Shown in pieces: positions 1-12,638 of a stretch of 64,000 nt of DNA. The notes below the pieces were generated by a model. It searched no databases, was not told the origin of the DNA, and was given only the letters and a program-made list of their open reading frames with translations. The position numbers were made by a program, and so were the translations under genes. Location: NCBI RefSeq assembly GCF_033439725.1, contig NW_026944384.1, positions 4,588,001 to 4,652,000 of the forward strand, read 5' to 3'. This DNA comes from Neurospora tetraspora. Taxonomy: Eukaryota; Ascomycota; Sordariomycetes; Sordariales; Sordariaceae. Numbering within the stretch: the first letter of the stretch is position 1; every line of letters begins with the position of its first letter.

Positions 1-2691
1 TGCCTGTTGTTGGCAGCTCTGTAAATGCCTGCGAACTCCTTGGGCCGCCTGAGCCACTTGAGCCACTTGAGCCACTCTCATTTTGGGCGGGCTGGGGAAG
101 GAAGGCTGGGGTGAGGAGGATCTTGATCTAAACAGGGATCGCCATCAGCAAAAACCCCTAAGCAATTCAATGCTCCACGGTGATCAGACAATAGCGGGTC
201 ATTTGCGAGATACCAACATGATAGGCATGACAGGAAGTGCATCAAGCAAGGCCGAGAGAAAGTTGAGATGGTCACGTTGGGATAGTACCGCATCCTCTCA
301 TTCAAGTCGGATTTATCCTTCCCACATACAGTCTAGTACTTCAAGTGAGAGAATGAGTCCATCTGTACGATGATTGGACCAGAAGGAAGGCGCCACTGGC
401 GGTTGTCGCGACAGACCACGCGATGCTCGGTTTCCGGAGATTCAAATGTCGAGCCGGAGATTCAAATGTCGAGAGCCGAAGGAAAGCTTCAAGTAAGCAA
501 GCATGAAGGAATGCTGAGTCCGATGGCGCTTGCTGCAATCAAGTCCCGACAGCTGGGGAAGGCAGCTTTGGGACGAAGCGGTGGACGACAACACAGTCGA
601 GACAGTATCGGGAAATGCTGAGTCGATATATCAGTTTTGGCGTTCTGGATTTCGGAATGCTATACTCTCGAATATGAGTCTTCAGAACCGGAGTAAAAAG
701 ATCTTCTCCGGTCTTGCCCTTCGGAGTTGCAAGTGCACCTGCTGTCATTACATCCGTTAGCCAATGACTTTACGATACCACTCAAGAGTTCAAGAACAAC
801 GTTCGGCAGCATTGTCCGAGTTCGAAGCTTGGAAAGATCCAGACGATGTCGAGGATGGCCTCCCACACTGCTACACTCCAATCAAACGGACAGTTCATTG
901 CTGCCGCCGCCGACGATGTCGAGATGGAAAATCCAATCACAGACACCTTGGCATTCCCAGTCTGAGACCCCATGGCGGCCAATCTTACCAATGAAAGGCC
1001 CTGGTCGAAGGGGTCTCAGGCCCCTGGTTGACCCTCTCCACTCGTCTTCTTCGTCTTTACCCGTTGTGGCAGCCAAGGTGTGAAGGGACCCGAAGCCACT
1101 GATATGAGGCTTGTGATGAGAACCAGAGGGGCCGTTTTGGTTCCGTAACATGGTCATGGTGTTCGTGCCGTTTCTGCAATCGACTTGGTTTTTGGGGCAT
1201 TTGATAACTGTACTGCGTACGTAGGGGTGATAGAGGTGTTGAGATTCCAGGATTTGTCGGCTTCTTCTCGCGCAGCTTGGTCACGACGGTGAGTGTGAAG
1301 ATGAATGACCAGCACGTATCCCTTCGTATCCATCCAGCTGACCGTCGAAAAAGATAAAAAGTTCGTGAAGCGCAGAACCCCAATCCCTGGTCGATGAGGG
1401 GGAAGTGTGGTGGTGTGTGAATTGTGTGAAAGTCTTTGCATTTTTGTAGCGCTAAAAGATGGCGTAAAAACACTAGCGGAGACCCCTCAAAACGAAGCTC
1501 GAAAAGACAAGGCATTGCAAGGCAAGGGTTCCACGTCCAAAGGTGAGCATTCGGATGGGAAAGTGGACTCGACAGTCCGGCTAACTTGAAACGCGAGTCT
1601 TTATCACTGTTCTGACCACCCACGTGCAAATTGCGCTTCTTGATTCCCATCATCTCTGTCGATTCCATCGTCGTGCTCCGATTGTCCTCGGGGTCCTCAT
1701 TAAACTTGAATTGGATGGCTGACCGTGCCCCCCTCCGCCTCCACTACAGTGCCCGGCTGTCATCAAGCTTATTGAAGAGAAGTGCGAGGCTGGCCCTGGT
1801 TGTGTTGGTAAGAAGTGGTGATGGGAAGGAATGGATGGGCGTGCAGAGAGATTTCGGGAGGCTCAGAGAGCTTCTTTTTTGACTGGACTGCCTTGATCCC
1901 GGTCATCTTTGCAGCCCCCCTTCATTGGAGCTCATTCCTGTTGCGACGCCGGCCTCAGGGGAAAACGCGAGACACCAAGGAACTGGATATGGGTGTGAGA
2001 CGCAACAACCAGAAGCTAGAAAGATGGTGTGTGTGATGGACAAGAAGTCAAGAACCCGTCACTCTGTCCAGTCCAGTGTCATGCATTGGGATGCATGCGA
2101 TCGAAGACGTGCGGTGACGCTAGGCGATCTGTTGACTGTATGCTGCTGTATGCACGTAGGTAGGTGCAGTCTGGGTGCAGCATCCAAAGCCAACCTCCTG
2201 TCTTCTTCTTGTCTCTCCTCTGACGGGACCGTTTTGTGGTTTGTTGCCCACCGTTAATCTGAAATGCGACCACCCACCACACAACCACACCATGCCACCG
2301 TCCGGACGGCTACCACGGCTGGCACGGCTTCTACGTTGTGCGACGGAGGACAGAGGACGGTGGCATGCCAGGTTGACTTGTCTCGTCTCGTCTGGCCTGC
2401 CCCTGTACCCCAGCACCATCCCCAGCACACACCCTCGTCAGGTCCTGACCAGGTCTTGACAAGCGTAATGACCCCATGCAGAACTGAGTCTCATTAAAAT
2501 AATATCTGCCCACCCTCGTGGATCCCTCTGCCGTTCCTCGTTGCTCCTTCCATCAGAATAGTACGACGCCAAGCCAGAGCAGCACACAAGACTCACTAGT
2601 CTTCTAATATTTACCTGCGCCTGCCCTTCCCCAGGGCTTCAACATTCACTACTTTGCTCTCTTCACCCAGAATCCCATCGCCAGCTACACC
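1..2691. other. gene-free stretch upstream of the first gene
   Basis: I see no convincing gene. Open frames are short, overlap on both strands and lack splice-joined partners; the longest, about 200 codons on the minus strand at 1057-1668, reads as low-information sequence. The stretch holds a 9-base repeat near 51-76 and a 20-base tandem duplication at 434-473. A polypyrimidine stretch ending in CAG just before 2639 could be the acceptor of a 5'UTR intron of the gene at 2692. That last point is inference. Confidence 0.5.
434..473. repeat. perfect 20-base tandem duplication
   Basis: The 20 bases at 434-453 recur exactly at 454-473, head to tail. There is no associated gene, so this looks like a recent local slippage or duplication event. 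Confidence 0.9.
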
Positions 2692-3906
2692 ATGTCGACA
2701 GAAACACAGTCCCTCCCGACCAGGGAGAGCACAGCAACTCTTACAAGAACCATCTCAGAGACACAGACATCTGATAACACAACCGCCCAGGTCTACACCC
2801 GGAATCCATCTTGCGACAGCACAATGTACGACGAATTTCCTGAAGTGGTGGATACCAAGAGGGTAGAGCAGCAGGAGGAGGACAATGTCCCGGCATTGCC
2901 TCAGAAGAGTGCCCTGAGGGCTTCAAGGTTGCTTGACAGCTTGGTTCAGCTCAAGATGAGTGGGACGGTTGAGACTGCCGAGTTGGAAAAGCCGTCTCCA
3001 CTCGGCGACGTCTATCTCTCTTCTGAGGAGGATGCTTCCTCAGACACCGACAGCCTATCCGGCTACGAGTCCAGCAACGAGAAGGAAGCCTCTACCGCCA
3101 CACCGACATCCCGACGAGGTAGCCGTGAAGACACTGCGCGTGTTGTTTCGGTTATCTTTTCTGGCAGGCCCTCGATCGTCGACCTCACCACCCTCAGGAG
3201 GGGTTCCGCAGCGCCGAGCCTAGGCCACATGAGGAAGCGGTCAAGCACAGTGTCCTGCAACATCCCCATCGAGCGGACGATCACACCAGCCAGCCCCATG
3301 TCAGCTTTTGCCCTTCCCGAAAGGAAGAGCAGTCTTCCCATCGATATGATGCCCATGAGGAAGCCTCAGTTTCTCAACGTTGACCCGTTCGCAAACGGCA
3401 GCTCCTACTCGCTGGATGTTCCCAGAGCCGATACTCCAGAGGAGGCAACAAGCCCGGCGAGATCACCGAGGACACCAACCATGATTCTGTTGAAGGGGGT
3501 TACGAGGACCTTCAGCCTCGTCAGGAAGAGGAGCCGTCCGGCGCTGGCGAGCCCCCAGCCACCATCGGAGCACACCACACCGCCTCCCTCAAGACACTCT
3601 ATGAAGCCACCACCGTCTCGCAGCAGCATGATGCCGCTCTCTGTGACCACTCCTCTTTCCGAGGAGACTCCCGAGCAGCTTATCGTCCCGGGATCCCCAG
3701 CAACCTCTGACAAGTCTTCGAGGAAGAATTTCAGAATGTCCTCGCCATTTGGACCATCCCCATCACCACAGTTCCCATCACTGCCTGAGGACGCTTCGCC
3801 CGTCTCTCCTCTTTCTCCCACCAGTGTCCCGAGGAGGGGACTCCTCAGCGGGTTTGCGGCAAGGCGCAAGAGCATCAAGTTTACGGGGAGGATCAACATC
3901 GCATAA
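2692..3906 (+). CDS. Ser/Pro/Thr-rich protein with many basophilic kinase sites, unknown function
   Basis: A single open exon encodes 404 residues from an ATG inside ACACCATGTC, a good fungal start context. I do not recognise a domain. The protein is mostly low complexity: an acidic Ser-rich patch (LSSEEDASSDTDS, about residues 108-120), Pro/Ser-rich stretches in the last third, and repeated Arg/Lys-x-Ser motifs typical of PKA/AGC kinase targets (RRGS twice, RKRSS, RKSS, RKRS, ARRKS). There is no signal peptide or membrane segment. Such proteins are usually disordered signalling or cytoskeletal adaptors, but no function is shown here. The unbroken frame and start context make the coding call strong; the role is unknown. 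Confidence 0.8.
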   Translation: MSTETQSLPTRESTATLTRTISETQTSDNTTAQVYTRNPSCDSTMYDEFPEVVDTKRVEQQEEDNVPALPQKSALRASRLLDSLVQLKMSGTVETAELEKPSPLGDVYLSSEEDASSDTDSLSGYESSNEKEASTATPTSRRGSREDTARVVSVIFSGRPSIVDLTTLRRGSAAPSLGHMRKRSSTVSCNIPIERTITPASPMSAFALPERKSSLPIDMMPMRKPQFLNVDPFANGSSYSLDVPRADTPEEATSPARSPRTPTMILLKGVTRTFSLVRKRSRPALASPQPPSEHTTPPPSRHSMKPPPSRSSMMPLSVTTPLSEETPEQLIVPGSPATSDKSSRKNFRMSSPFGPSPSPQFPSLPEDASPVSPLSPTSVPRRGLLSGFAARRKSIKFTGRINIA

Positions 3907-4166
3907 AGCGACGAAGCAGCATGTACCAACCAGACTCTGATATTTTTCACGGCATATTGCAAGCATGGCGATTTGAAGCTTGGGGAGCGGGCACAATCCG
4001 CAGCATCGCATACAACAGGAGACGGGGTTTAATTGGGAGACCTTGATACGGAAAAGAGACGCAGACGGGAATGACTTAGACACACAACACACACACATTG
4101 ACGGAGCAGAGGGGAGGAATTTCTCATGGCTGCGCGCAAGCATGTTTCAGCACAGCAGGCCGGCGG

Positions 4167-4202
<36 letters not shown>

Positions 4203-6941
4203 CATCTTGGATGGAGTTTTCGGGACATGGGAGGTTTCTACGCAACAGCAGTTTCTTGTTGCTCTTGCTTTTTTTACGAATGTTATGATACCACAGGGCG
4301 CTGTTCTGGTTTCTTCGTTTCTCCAGGCATATTATCTCCGCTACTACAGCACTATTTCCATCCATATATGGATGGCTTCAATCAAATTGAAAGACAGGCA
4401 TTGTATGCCAAAACAACATACCTTACGAACACTCCCGTCGCTACCTGATCTTGCTATAATGAATGTGACATTGCGAACCAGATCTCTACCAAACTTGCAC
4501 CTCTAGATCGGTCATGCCGGCCTGTCACTGAATGTCACGTCCCATTCTTCTGTGTCATTCATTTTTCTGGCTTTCATTTTTTTATTTTCTTCATGCCACA
4601 CCGGGTAACCTAGCGAACCTAGCGAGCCATTCATGCTACCTAGCAGCCCTGGCGTGCCCCAGGTGCCTGCCAATGTTTGTTTATGGTGGTAGTGGTAGGG
4701 ATCATGCGGAGATAATGGTTCCGTAGGGTGCGAACACCGGTCTCTCAATGAGACGTCTTGGGTCCCTTGGGGGCCGGCTTGGACTTCTTGGCTTCGCTTC
4801 CCTTTCCCCTGCCCAGCTTTCATTGCGCGGGCACGCGTCGGAATATTTTCTTACAACATTTTTGACAGTGCATGAACTGCAGAATGGTGCAGCTAGCTTT
4901 GGGATTTACGAGGTGGGATTGGGGGATGAATGACTTCGTTGCAGGTCGTCCATCGCTTCCACAGAAGCTGAGCCGAAGCACGAGATGAACAATTCGCCGT
5001 AACAAGTGATGGATATCCATCCGCCTCCGTTAGCACAAACGCGATTCAGGATATTTGTTTCATCGTTTCGACGACCTTGATAAGGTGACGCCTTGGTCCG
5101 ACATGTTCCGGATACCAACTCCACCAAAGGTCCCCCGTGGCCCCGTCTCCGTTTTCTGTTTGGTCAGAATCAAAATCTGGGGCAGATTTTAAATTGAGAT
5201 GAAAGATCGTAAAATGTATGGGTATTTGCCTGGAATCGGACGACGATAACACCATCGATATCTATTTTCATGAGACCATGGGAACCCATGGGAACTGGAC
5301 TCATGGGTAGGTGGGCGAGGTGGGCTAGGTGTAATTATGGGGTCTCATTCATGAGAGGAGCCCGGGAGGAGGAGAGGGGATTCGGAAAACGGAGACGGAG
5401 ACAGTGGAATTATAGGTGGACTAGTGGAGGGATTGAGGGTTGAAGGGGAGTCGAAATAAAATAAAGCTACTTATCGACACTCACTACATGGACTTCACCT
5501 ACCTGATCAGGTTGGATTCGCCGAAGTCATGTCTCTTCGGTCTGCGGAAGTTACTGAGACAGATCGATGTGGGGGCCGATGCAACTTCATATGAACGCGT
5601 TCCTGGCGTTCCTGGCGGTTCCTGAATTACTTTTTTGCCAATCCCGGATCCTGTACACGAAATCCAATTGTGGGTTGTGATTCGTTAGCGTGGTTCTTTG
5701 AATGAGGCATCCCCCAAAACCCCAACGCGAAAGATCATGACAATCGATCAACAAAGACAAGAGAAGGCTTTGGCTATCAGTTGCCCTGGGATTTTGGTTG
5801 AATAGCTGCGTTCTTGTCTTTGAGAAGAAGAGTCCATAAATTCGATATCAGGCCTGTAAACCAATGAAGTTTGCGAACAAGCTGATTGGGAAGGTGGTTG
5901 AATCTCTCAATACATTTTGGAAGAACCGAGGGATGATGCATGCCTGCCTGCACGATCCTCCACACCTGCATTGCGGGGTCGGCGAGCAAGAAGGACGCTG
6001 TTGATATGGAAGGAGGCCATCATATGTATAGAAGGAACCGGATACCTCGAAGAAGGAAGCTATCGCCAAAGACAAGCCAGACGGCCGATTGGAAGTCTGG
6101 TGGGCTATGAGGAATCGTGTAAACCTAGAAGGTATAAACCCAGCCAACCCCCAGCCTTTACACTGGCTTCTTTTCTCGGCATCAGAATCAAGCACATTGC
6201 CAATTCTTTGGACTTCCCACTGTTTTGCCTTTCGGTTGACAGCTGCAATGTTTCAAGCACTCTGACAGCGCGGCTCATTGTGTAACCAGACCCCACAGTT
6301 TGTGCATTTTATGCGGCCACTAGTACCTTAAAAGGTAAGGTAATTATATACAGGTACTGTACCCCTCTGCGTCCTTCACCCCCAAAGGTGGTGATTTCTC
6401 AAAAACAAACACCATTCTGCAGGTATACTGACCATTCGTTAGATGGATGATAAGCTTGATGCGCCAGCAAGACAGATAGCGATATGAGAACGAGAAGATA
6501 CAATAATTTTCCAAATGCTCAACAGTTGTAGGTACAGGAGCTTAGGCCAGCCTAGGCCAATGCAGGCATAACCTTAGTAACCCGTAGATGCATCAACCCC
6601 GATCGCAACTTCCGCCGCAAAATATCTTCATAACGTCACGAATTTGTTGTACCTTCCCAAACACGAAGCTTCTACGCCGGTTTTCTGTTTGACAGGTGAG
6701 TCTCTCTCTTCCTGAGCCTAAACAGATTCCCCGCCTTTTCGCGCAAAACGACTGTTGCCTTCGGAAGCTAATATCAACACATTGGCCCCCATGCAGTCAC
6801 TCTGTCCTACAGCGCTTCACACGCCGTCCAAAGACTTTAGTGACTTGCAGAGGACTCGGTTTTCAAAGGCCAGCGACGACACCCTCTCTCAATTTTTTCT
6901 CTTGATCCTCTTGACCTTCTCCGGAAACTTCAGCTCCAGCC
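3907..6941. other. 3 kb intergenic region between two plus-strand genes
   Basis: No supported gene. It contains the 3' end region of the 2692 gene, a 30-base T run at 4169-4198 and short direct repeats of CATGGGAAC near 5275-5295. A GTGAGT-type donor near 6695, with CAG acceptors closer to the ATG at 6942, may mark a 5'UTR intron of the next gene. Confidence 0.5.
4169..4198. repeat. 30-base homopolymeric T tract
   Basis: Thirty consecutive T, about 260 bases downstream of the stop of the gene ending at 3906. It is likely a slippage-prone microsatellite; its exact length could vary with sequencing or between strains. No retroposon body is visible next to it. Confidence 0.95.
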
Positions 6942-7790
6942 ATGGCCAATATCATTGACCTGGACGCCGAAGAGGCCCCAAAGCCCCGCATCCTCGTCAT
7001 CTCCCTCGAATATCTGGAGTCCTTCGACGACATCGTCAGCCAATTCCTGACTCCCATGCTCGAGCTGGCCATTGTCCAGCGCGTCAAGAAGGCCGCCACC
7101 CTCACCCGTCTCCTCTCTAAGGAGGATGCTGAGCCGTACTCCGCCCTCGTCCTGACCGACGCCGCGCTCACCCTTCCCGAGAACCTTCCTCTCTGGGAGC
7201 AAGTCCTCGCTTACCTGCGCCGCACCGGCGCTACCGCCGTGCTCACCGGCCAAGTTGCTAACTTTGCCATCCCCGACGACCTGGACGAGTTCTTCCGTGT
7301 CTCTGGCCTCCCCGACTGGAAGGGCGGCATGTACCAGCGCAACATCGTCGTGATGAACGAGAAGGCGGACGGCATCCGCGACGCCACGCACTTCGACTAT
7401 CGCAACAAGAACGGCCTTAAGACTATGTACAGCGTCAAGTCGCTGTGCCTTTCGGGGGTGAGGACCGAGCACAGGTGGTACGTCCCCGACGCCAACCTGG
7501 ATGACGGGGGCGGTATCCTGAACCTGCCTGGGATGCTTGCCAGAGGCCCCGAGGGTCGGGACCCGGAGCGGGTTCACCTGCAGACTGCGGTGGCATACGG
7601 TCCCGTGGGCGAGAAGGGCAGAATCGGCTGGGTGGGCGATGTCAACAGTGAGGAGCCCTCATGCAAGGTCATTTTGGCCATGTGCGGGCTTGATCCGGCC
7701 AAGGCTAGTATTGAGCCATATCAGTCCTCCACCTCTGGTTCCGCTGCAATGCGGTGGGATGCTGGACAAGGACGTTTCGTCAAGGTCTAG
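6942..7790 (+). CDS. uncharacterised 282-residue fungal protein, possibly with a glutamine-amidotransferase-like fold
   Basis: One uninterrupted exon with ATG in CAGCCATGGCC, close to the ideal start context, and strong third-position C preference as in highly expressed fungal genes. The N-terminal half alternates hydrophobic strands and helices (ILVISLEYL about residues 17-25, SALVLTDAAL about 67-76, ATAVLTGQVANF about 96-107). That pattern resembles the alpha/beta core of class I glutamine-amidotransferase-like or ThuA-like proteins, but I cannot see a Cys-His-Glu triad, so no enzyme activity is claimed. There is no signal peptide, so it is probably cytosolic. It could equally be an orphan Rossmann-like protein. 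The coding call is firm; the fold suggestion is inference. Confidence 0.85.
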   Translation: MANIIDLDAEEAPKPRILVISLEYLESFDDIVSQFLTPMLELAIVQRVKKAATLTRLLSKEDAEPYSALVLTDAALTLPENLPLWEQVLAYLRRTGATAVLTGQVANFAIPDDLDEFFRVSGLPDWKGGMYQRNIVVMNEKADGIRDATHFDYRNKNGLKTMYSVKSLCLSGVRTEHRWYVPDANLDDGGGILNLPGMLARGPEGRDPERVHLQTAVAYGPVGEKGRIGWVGDVNSEEPSCKVILAMCGLDPAKASIEPYQSSTSGSAAMRWDAGQGRFVKV

Positions 7791-9720
7791 GGCTGAACGT
7801 TTTGTGAAGAGCCAGCCAGTTTGGCGTGCGGAGGTGTCTGAAGAGGGATTCAGAAGTAGGATCCGGGTATTCATGTTTTGCACGTTCACGGCCAAATTCT
7901 GGTCAATCCATGCTGTATGGTAGGTGGTTCACCGTTATCCTCGTCTGCTTTCGGGGCAGATCCTCCACCTAGACAACAGTGATGCATCAGCGCGAATACA
8001 CATACTGACTTTTAATAGCAAGTTGTGCGATCGAACGGTCACCAGCTATTTCTCTATGAGAATGACTTCCGGTCCAAGGGTCACGCGTGCGGAGCTTGAT
8101 CTTATCCCACATAGATGGCCATATGAAGGCTTGAAAACAAGCCTCTCTATCTAAGGACGTACAGTGGTGGGAACAAATCAAGCATTTAATTTGAGCGACT
8201 TGATAAAATTCGTCCTTTCTAACATATCCCGACTACGTGTGTGCTATTCAAGACCTACGCCATTCCTCTTGTTTCCATATGTTGTTGGGAAACGGAAGTT
8301 AGTACTAAATGGGAAAAGCTCACTGGAAAGCCAAATCCGACCGGAAGCAGCACAAACGTCATCAAACCACCATATGCGATAAATCAAATCAAGCATTCAG
8401 GGTAAGCAGAGTAGTTCTGTTGTATGTATCAGGAAATCTCGAAGGTCAACTCGTCGGACGGCGGACCCACCTCATGATCGGCTTCACTCCGTTGATGGAC
8501 CCACTTATCCCGTCACAACTCCGTTCACGTCCCGTCCCGTCCCGGCCCCGGCATCCGGCCCCACCTCCTGGCTCTTGGGCCGGATGGACGACGAATACGA
8601 CAAGATGGCTGAGTGGATCTCATCTTTCGCTCTCGTCCCAATTTTTCCAAAAGCACCCTACGCCATACGAACGGCTCATCCGGTGGTATCTTTGTTGTCG
8701 AGCTTCTGGGCTTTTTATATCACGGCTGCGTTAACGCATGGAGGTCATGGACAAAGCAGTGGCTCGGATGGGACGATATCGTCCGGTCTGCAGTGAAGAC
8801 GGAACAGTCCTGACTTTATCAACAGAACTCGCGTGAACGCGACCCCGCAAAAGTCCCCACCCATATGAAACAAAGTCCCCAAGTGACAGTTTGTCGCAAC
8901 CAATGTCGAATCGTAGACTAAAGTCTTTTTTGTTGTACAATAACAATAACATTATGTTTTCTATGTAGGTTTAAGGTCCGTATGCTCAGCATGTCTCTTT
9001 CTGGGCTTGTTGATCCGGCTCGTCCATGGGCTTGCTTCCTCCGTCCGCGCGTGCATAATACATGGGGAAAGGGATTACAAGATGAAGAAAAGTATAAGAC
9101 AGCGGAAGAAAAGAGTAGAAGTAGAGGAAGAAGTCGGACGACCCATGGGTGTCGAGTCGAACTCTCCAAAGCCCATCCATCATTGCCAGCCCCCAAAGCC
9201 CAAGAGCAACCCCAAATCGCCCAGTTGGCGAACCGGTTCAGAATATCCAGTAGTCCCCACCCAAGCTGCTCTCGTCTAAAGAGGGTGGGGGAGAAGGGTG
9301 CCAACCGAGAAAAAACCCAGTCATACATGATCTTTTTATCCGCCCATTAGTGTCATGAGATAGACGCATTCTTCCAACCCGTGCCAGCCACGAAACCGAT
9401 ATGTTTGTTTGTCATCGATTGGCAGCCTGTTGCCCCAAGCATACGTCGTCATTAGTTTTCCGAGCCATGTCGTCTCATTGTTTTTGTTTCCCCATTTATA
9501 ACCCATCATTACAATATCTTTAGTCGAGGTGGATCGTACGGAAGGCGTCTTCCGGTAGATGATCCGGAGCCATGTACCTCCATGGGCACGGCATCCTCGT
9601 CGTCATAAATTCGAAAACCGTAGCCAGCAATGGCTGTCGAAGAACGAATTTGGGCGCTTTGCAGCGTTCTGGTATGATCGATCCATGAGGGATCTGTAAC
9701 TGCACATTCTAGCCAACGAT
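7791..9720. other. intergenic region between convergent genes
   Basis: This 1.9 kb lies between the 3' ends of the gene at 6942 and the elongase. It carries only short overlapping frames without start context or splice partners, plus a CGTCC(C)-rich stretch near 8530-8550. I see no RNA gene in it. Confidence 0.5.
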
Positions 9721-10915
9721 TTAGGCCTTGCGGGAACGGGCAGTAGCGGCGCCGCTGGGGCGAGCGCCAGAAGCCTTGGCGCTGACGATATCCTTAGGGT
9801 CGGGCAACGGGGCCTGGCTCATTCTGCGAAGAGACTTGCGGGCAGTGGGGCGCTTTGCGTCCTTCTTGTAGGTGGCCAAGTAGAACGAGATGAAGAGGAG
9901 GAGGTAAGAGCTGAGAATACCAATGCCGGAGAAGGCGGCAAACTCCTCGCCAGCGCACTTGCCAGCATTGGGCATCCAGCGGAAGTAGGTCGAGGTGAAA
10001 TAGGTGTAAGAGGCGAAGTAGACGAAGCCTGTGCGCGTAAAGAGTTAGCGTGGGTGACGGGGCCATTGCGAACGAGGAGAGGTGCTTACCAAGATCAATG
10101 ATGAACTGGATGATCTGGAGACGGGTGATCCATTCCTTCCACCAGATACGGATGCCACGCGCGCTCTGGAAGTAGTACCAGTACATGACGACGTGGACAG
10201 TCAAGTTAAGGGTAATGGGAACCCAGGAGACGGAGGTAGAGCCGATCAGCTGGGTGTAGCAGAGAAGAGCAGTGGCGCCATGGTGGTAGCAGTGGAGGAA
10301 AGCTGCAAATTGTTAGAAATCGTTGTACGACGCGACAATCTCTTCTGGAACGGTAACATACTGAGAGGCTTCTTCTTGAGGAACAAGAAGCAGGTATCCA
10401 GGAGCTCGAGGTACTTGGTAAGGTAGTTCAACTAGACAATGTTAGTCTGCCGATCCCAGAAGCGCATCAGGCGGTGAGCCGCAGCAACATACGTAGTAGA
10501 GGACAACCAGGGGCTGAGTCCAGCCGCCGTCGATGTTGCAGATGGCATGGAAGATGCCGCCGCGAACGACAATGGGGAGAAGCTGCTCAATGAAGAGAGC
10601 CAGGAGGATAGCGCTGATGGCGGTCAAGTAGAAGTTGTGGATCAGGAAGAGCGTGCGCAGCTTGAAGGGCTCGCGGTTGCGCATGAGCTCGCGACCGCCG
10701 AAGATGATGGTGTAGTAGATGACGATGAAGATGCTGGTCTCCTTGAGAGTGGACATGGGCGTCTGGCCGGGGACGAATCTGAAGTCCTCGGCAGGGTAGC
10801 CGGCGACGGCCTCAAAGGCCTTGCTGAAGATGGGCCATAGGTGGATGCCGAACGGGCGGTCGAGGGTGGGCCGGGGAAGGCTGTCGAGGAACGACACGGG
10901 GCTTGCGGTCGCCAT
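9721..10915 (-). CDS. ELO-family fatty acid elongase (3-ketoacyl-CoA synthase)
   Basis: The enzyme condenses malonyl-CoA with a long-chain acyl-CoA, the first step of very-long-chain fatty acid elongation in the ER membrane. Four exons join in frame: 10915-10493, 10431-10362, 10302-10090 and 10028-9721 (337 residues). Exon 3 opens with the family's catalytic histidine box, FLHCYHHG, followed by MYWYYF. The N-terminal exon has the hydrophobic membrane spans and the [23 protein letters not shown]-type block is split across introns 1 and 2. Introns have GTATGT or GTAAGC donors. The C-terminus is basic (ends RSRKA). Length and topology fit yeast Elo2/Elo3 and fungal ELO proteins; which chain length it prefers cannot be read from the sequence. 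Confidence 0.95.
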
Positions 10916-12638
10916 CTTGAATGCGCGCAGTGAGAGATGTTGACAGAGTTGTTGTGCAACAATCGAGAGCCGAGCTGGACAGGTGCTGGGGGAAGGAGGT
11001 CAATATAGGGAGGGGAGGAGGTGGAGGAGCGTCGCGCGACGGGGAAAGGGGGTTGGGGGGCTCCGCGTACGGAATTCAGGGACTTGTGTTTGTCCGGGCG
11101 AGGCACCAAAGGCGGGAAGATTTTTGTATTCGATGCTCGGAATCCGCGGGCGGGCCACGGGGGAGACTGGTCGAGATTAGGCCCAAGATCCGCCGCCAAG
11201 AAATCGGCCACGCAGCCACTTGTGGTACCTCTGCAGAAAGGCGGACAGTGAGCTTCTGAAGGTCGCAGCGATCAGGATGCCGACGATAAGGTAGTACATC
11301 CAAAAATGAGCGTTGGAAACAACGGATTTGGAATCGTTGAAAGGATAAAGTTCCTAATTCAATCAGTGTCATTTAAAGAAGAAATCAAGATTGTGCGAGC
11401 GAATGATTAACCAAAGCAGGTTATAATGACTTCAAATGTTGATGGTAGAAGTTCAAAGTACCGGGCTTTGTTGACATGATGCAGCATGTAGACTTTTCCA
11501 AGGTCCAACGTGGCCAAGTTCCTGGTGGCCACATCCATCATCCATGCTCGGGGTCAAAGTCAATAAACACCTCTTAAAGCAAGTATCCCCGGGCAACCTG
11601 GAACCTGACCTGAAATCTGACACTCATCACAGGACAGGACAGCTGAGAGTGAGGCAAGGCTCCCAGGCTGACGGCCGTGACTTCCATTCACGGGCCTTCC
11701 ATTCCGGGCAGGGAACAGGTACTTCCGTGGTGCACTGGTCTCCGGGGCCATGGCACTCCAGCAGTCAGCCGCATGGACGGCACTGCAGTGGTGACTGGCA
11801 CTCACTGTGAGTGTCAACAAAGTGGAAAAGGGGTAGCCACCCAGACGCGCGTAGCCTCATAGACCTCAACGACACTTGGCTTTTCATTTCCAGTTCCTGC
11901 ATGAAGTCCCCCAATTTGCCATTGCAGCGTTTACCACCCAATCACGTCCCGAATCTCCGTCTCACCGCGCCGAACTATCCAGTTGTACGGCACCAGTACG
12001 GGCCCAAGACCTCGGAATAGCTCCTGCCACTCATCACTGGTTGTGACGTCGCCAGCGAGTCTGTTTTTGAGGAGTGATGACCGAACTGATGACACCGGAG
12101 GGACACGGCGAATGAGGTTGCAGTGTGTTTCAACAACGCAGAACTTCACTTTCATTTTAGCGCGTCATCAATCGCGTCTCGTGCCTGTTCCGGTGCGACT
12201 CAACGGGGGCTCCATCAAAAGGGGTCAGTCCTGGGCTACTAAAAACCACCATGCCTGTTGAAACATGGATGAGATCGAGAATTAACTCGAGACTCTGGAC
12301 ACCCTTCTAGGCCGTTCGAGGTCCACCAAATACCTACGGTCCCCCTACATCGGATACCTCGTTCATCATGCGCAGCGTCAACTGTCGGACCGCCACGGGC
12401 CAACTCTTGATCGAACGAGTATGTAGAGTCTATGCCGAGGTTTCATGGAGGTAGGACGTTCACAACTTCGCTGTCAAGAACTATCTTAATGGGGTTGATA
12501 TGAAGACGTCCATACGGCTAGGTGAACCCGGACCAACTGTGTCTATAAGAGAAGGTGAATAGCTTGCCCTTCAACGATTGGTGCTACGGTAAGACATTAA
12601 CCAGCGGAGATAAAGACTCGGGTCGTTCAGACGAGTCC
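10916..12638. other. intergenic region upstream of the elongase
   Basis: Contains the elongase promoter and leader. The remainder, to about 12.6 kb, shows only short overlapping frames on both strands. I see no convincing gene or RNA. Confidence 0.45.

Noticed and set aside
1057-1668. 203-codon minus-strand open frame
   Set aside because: Low-information sequence, no domain, overlapped by other frames on both strands, no splice-linked neighbours, and no good ATG context.
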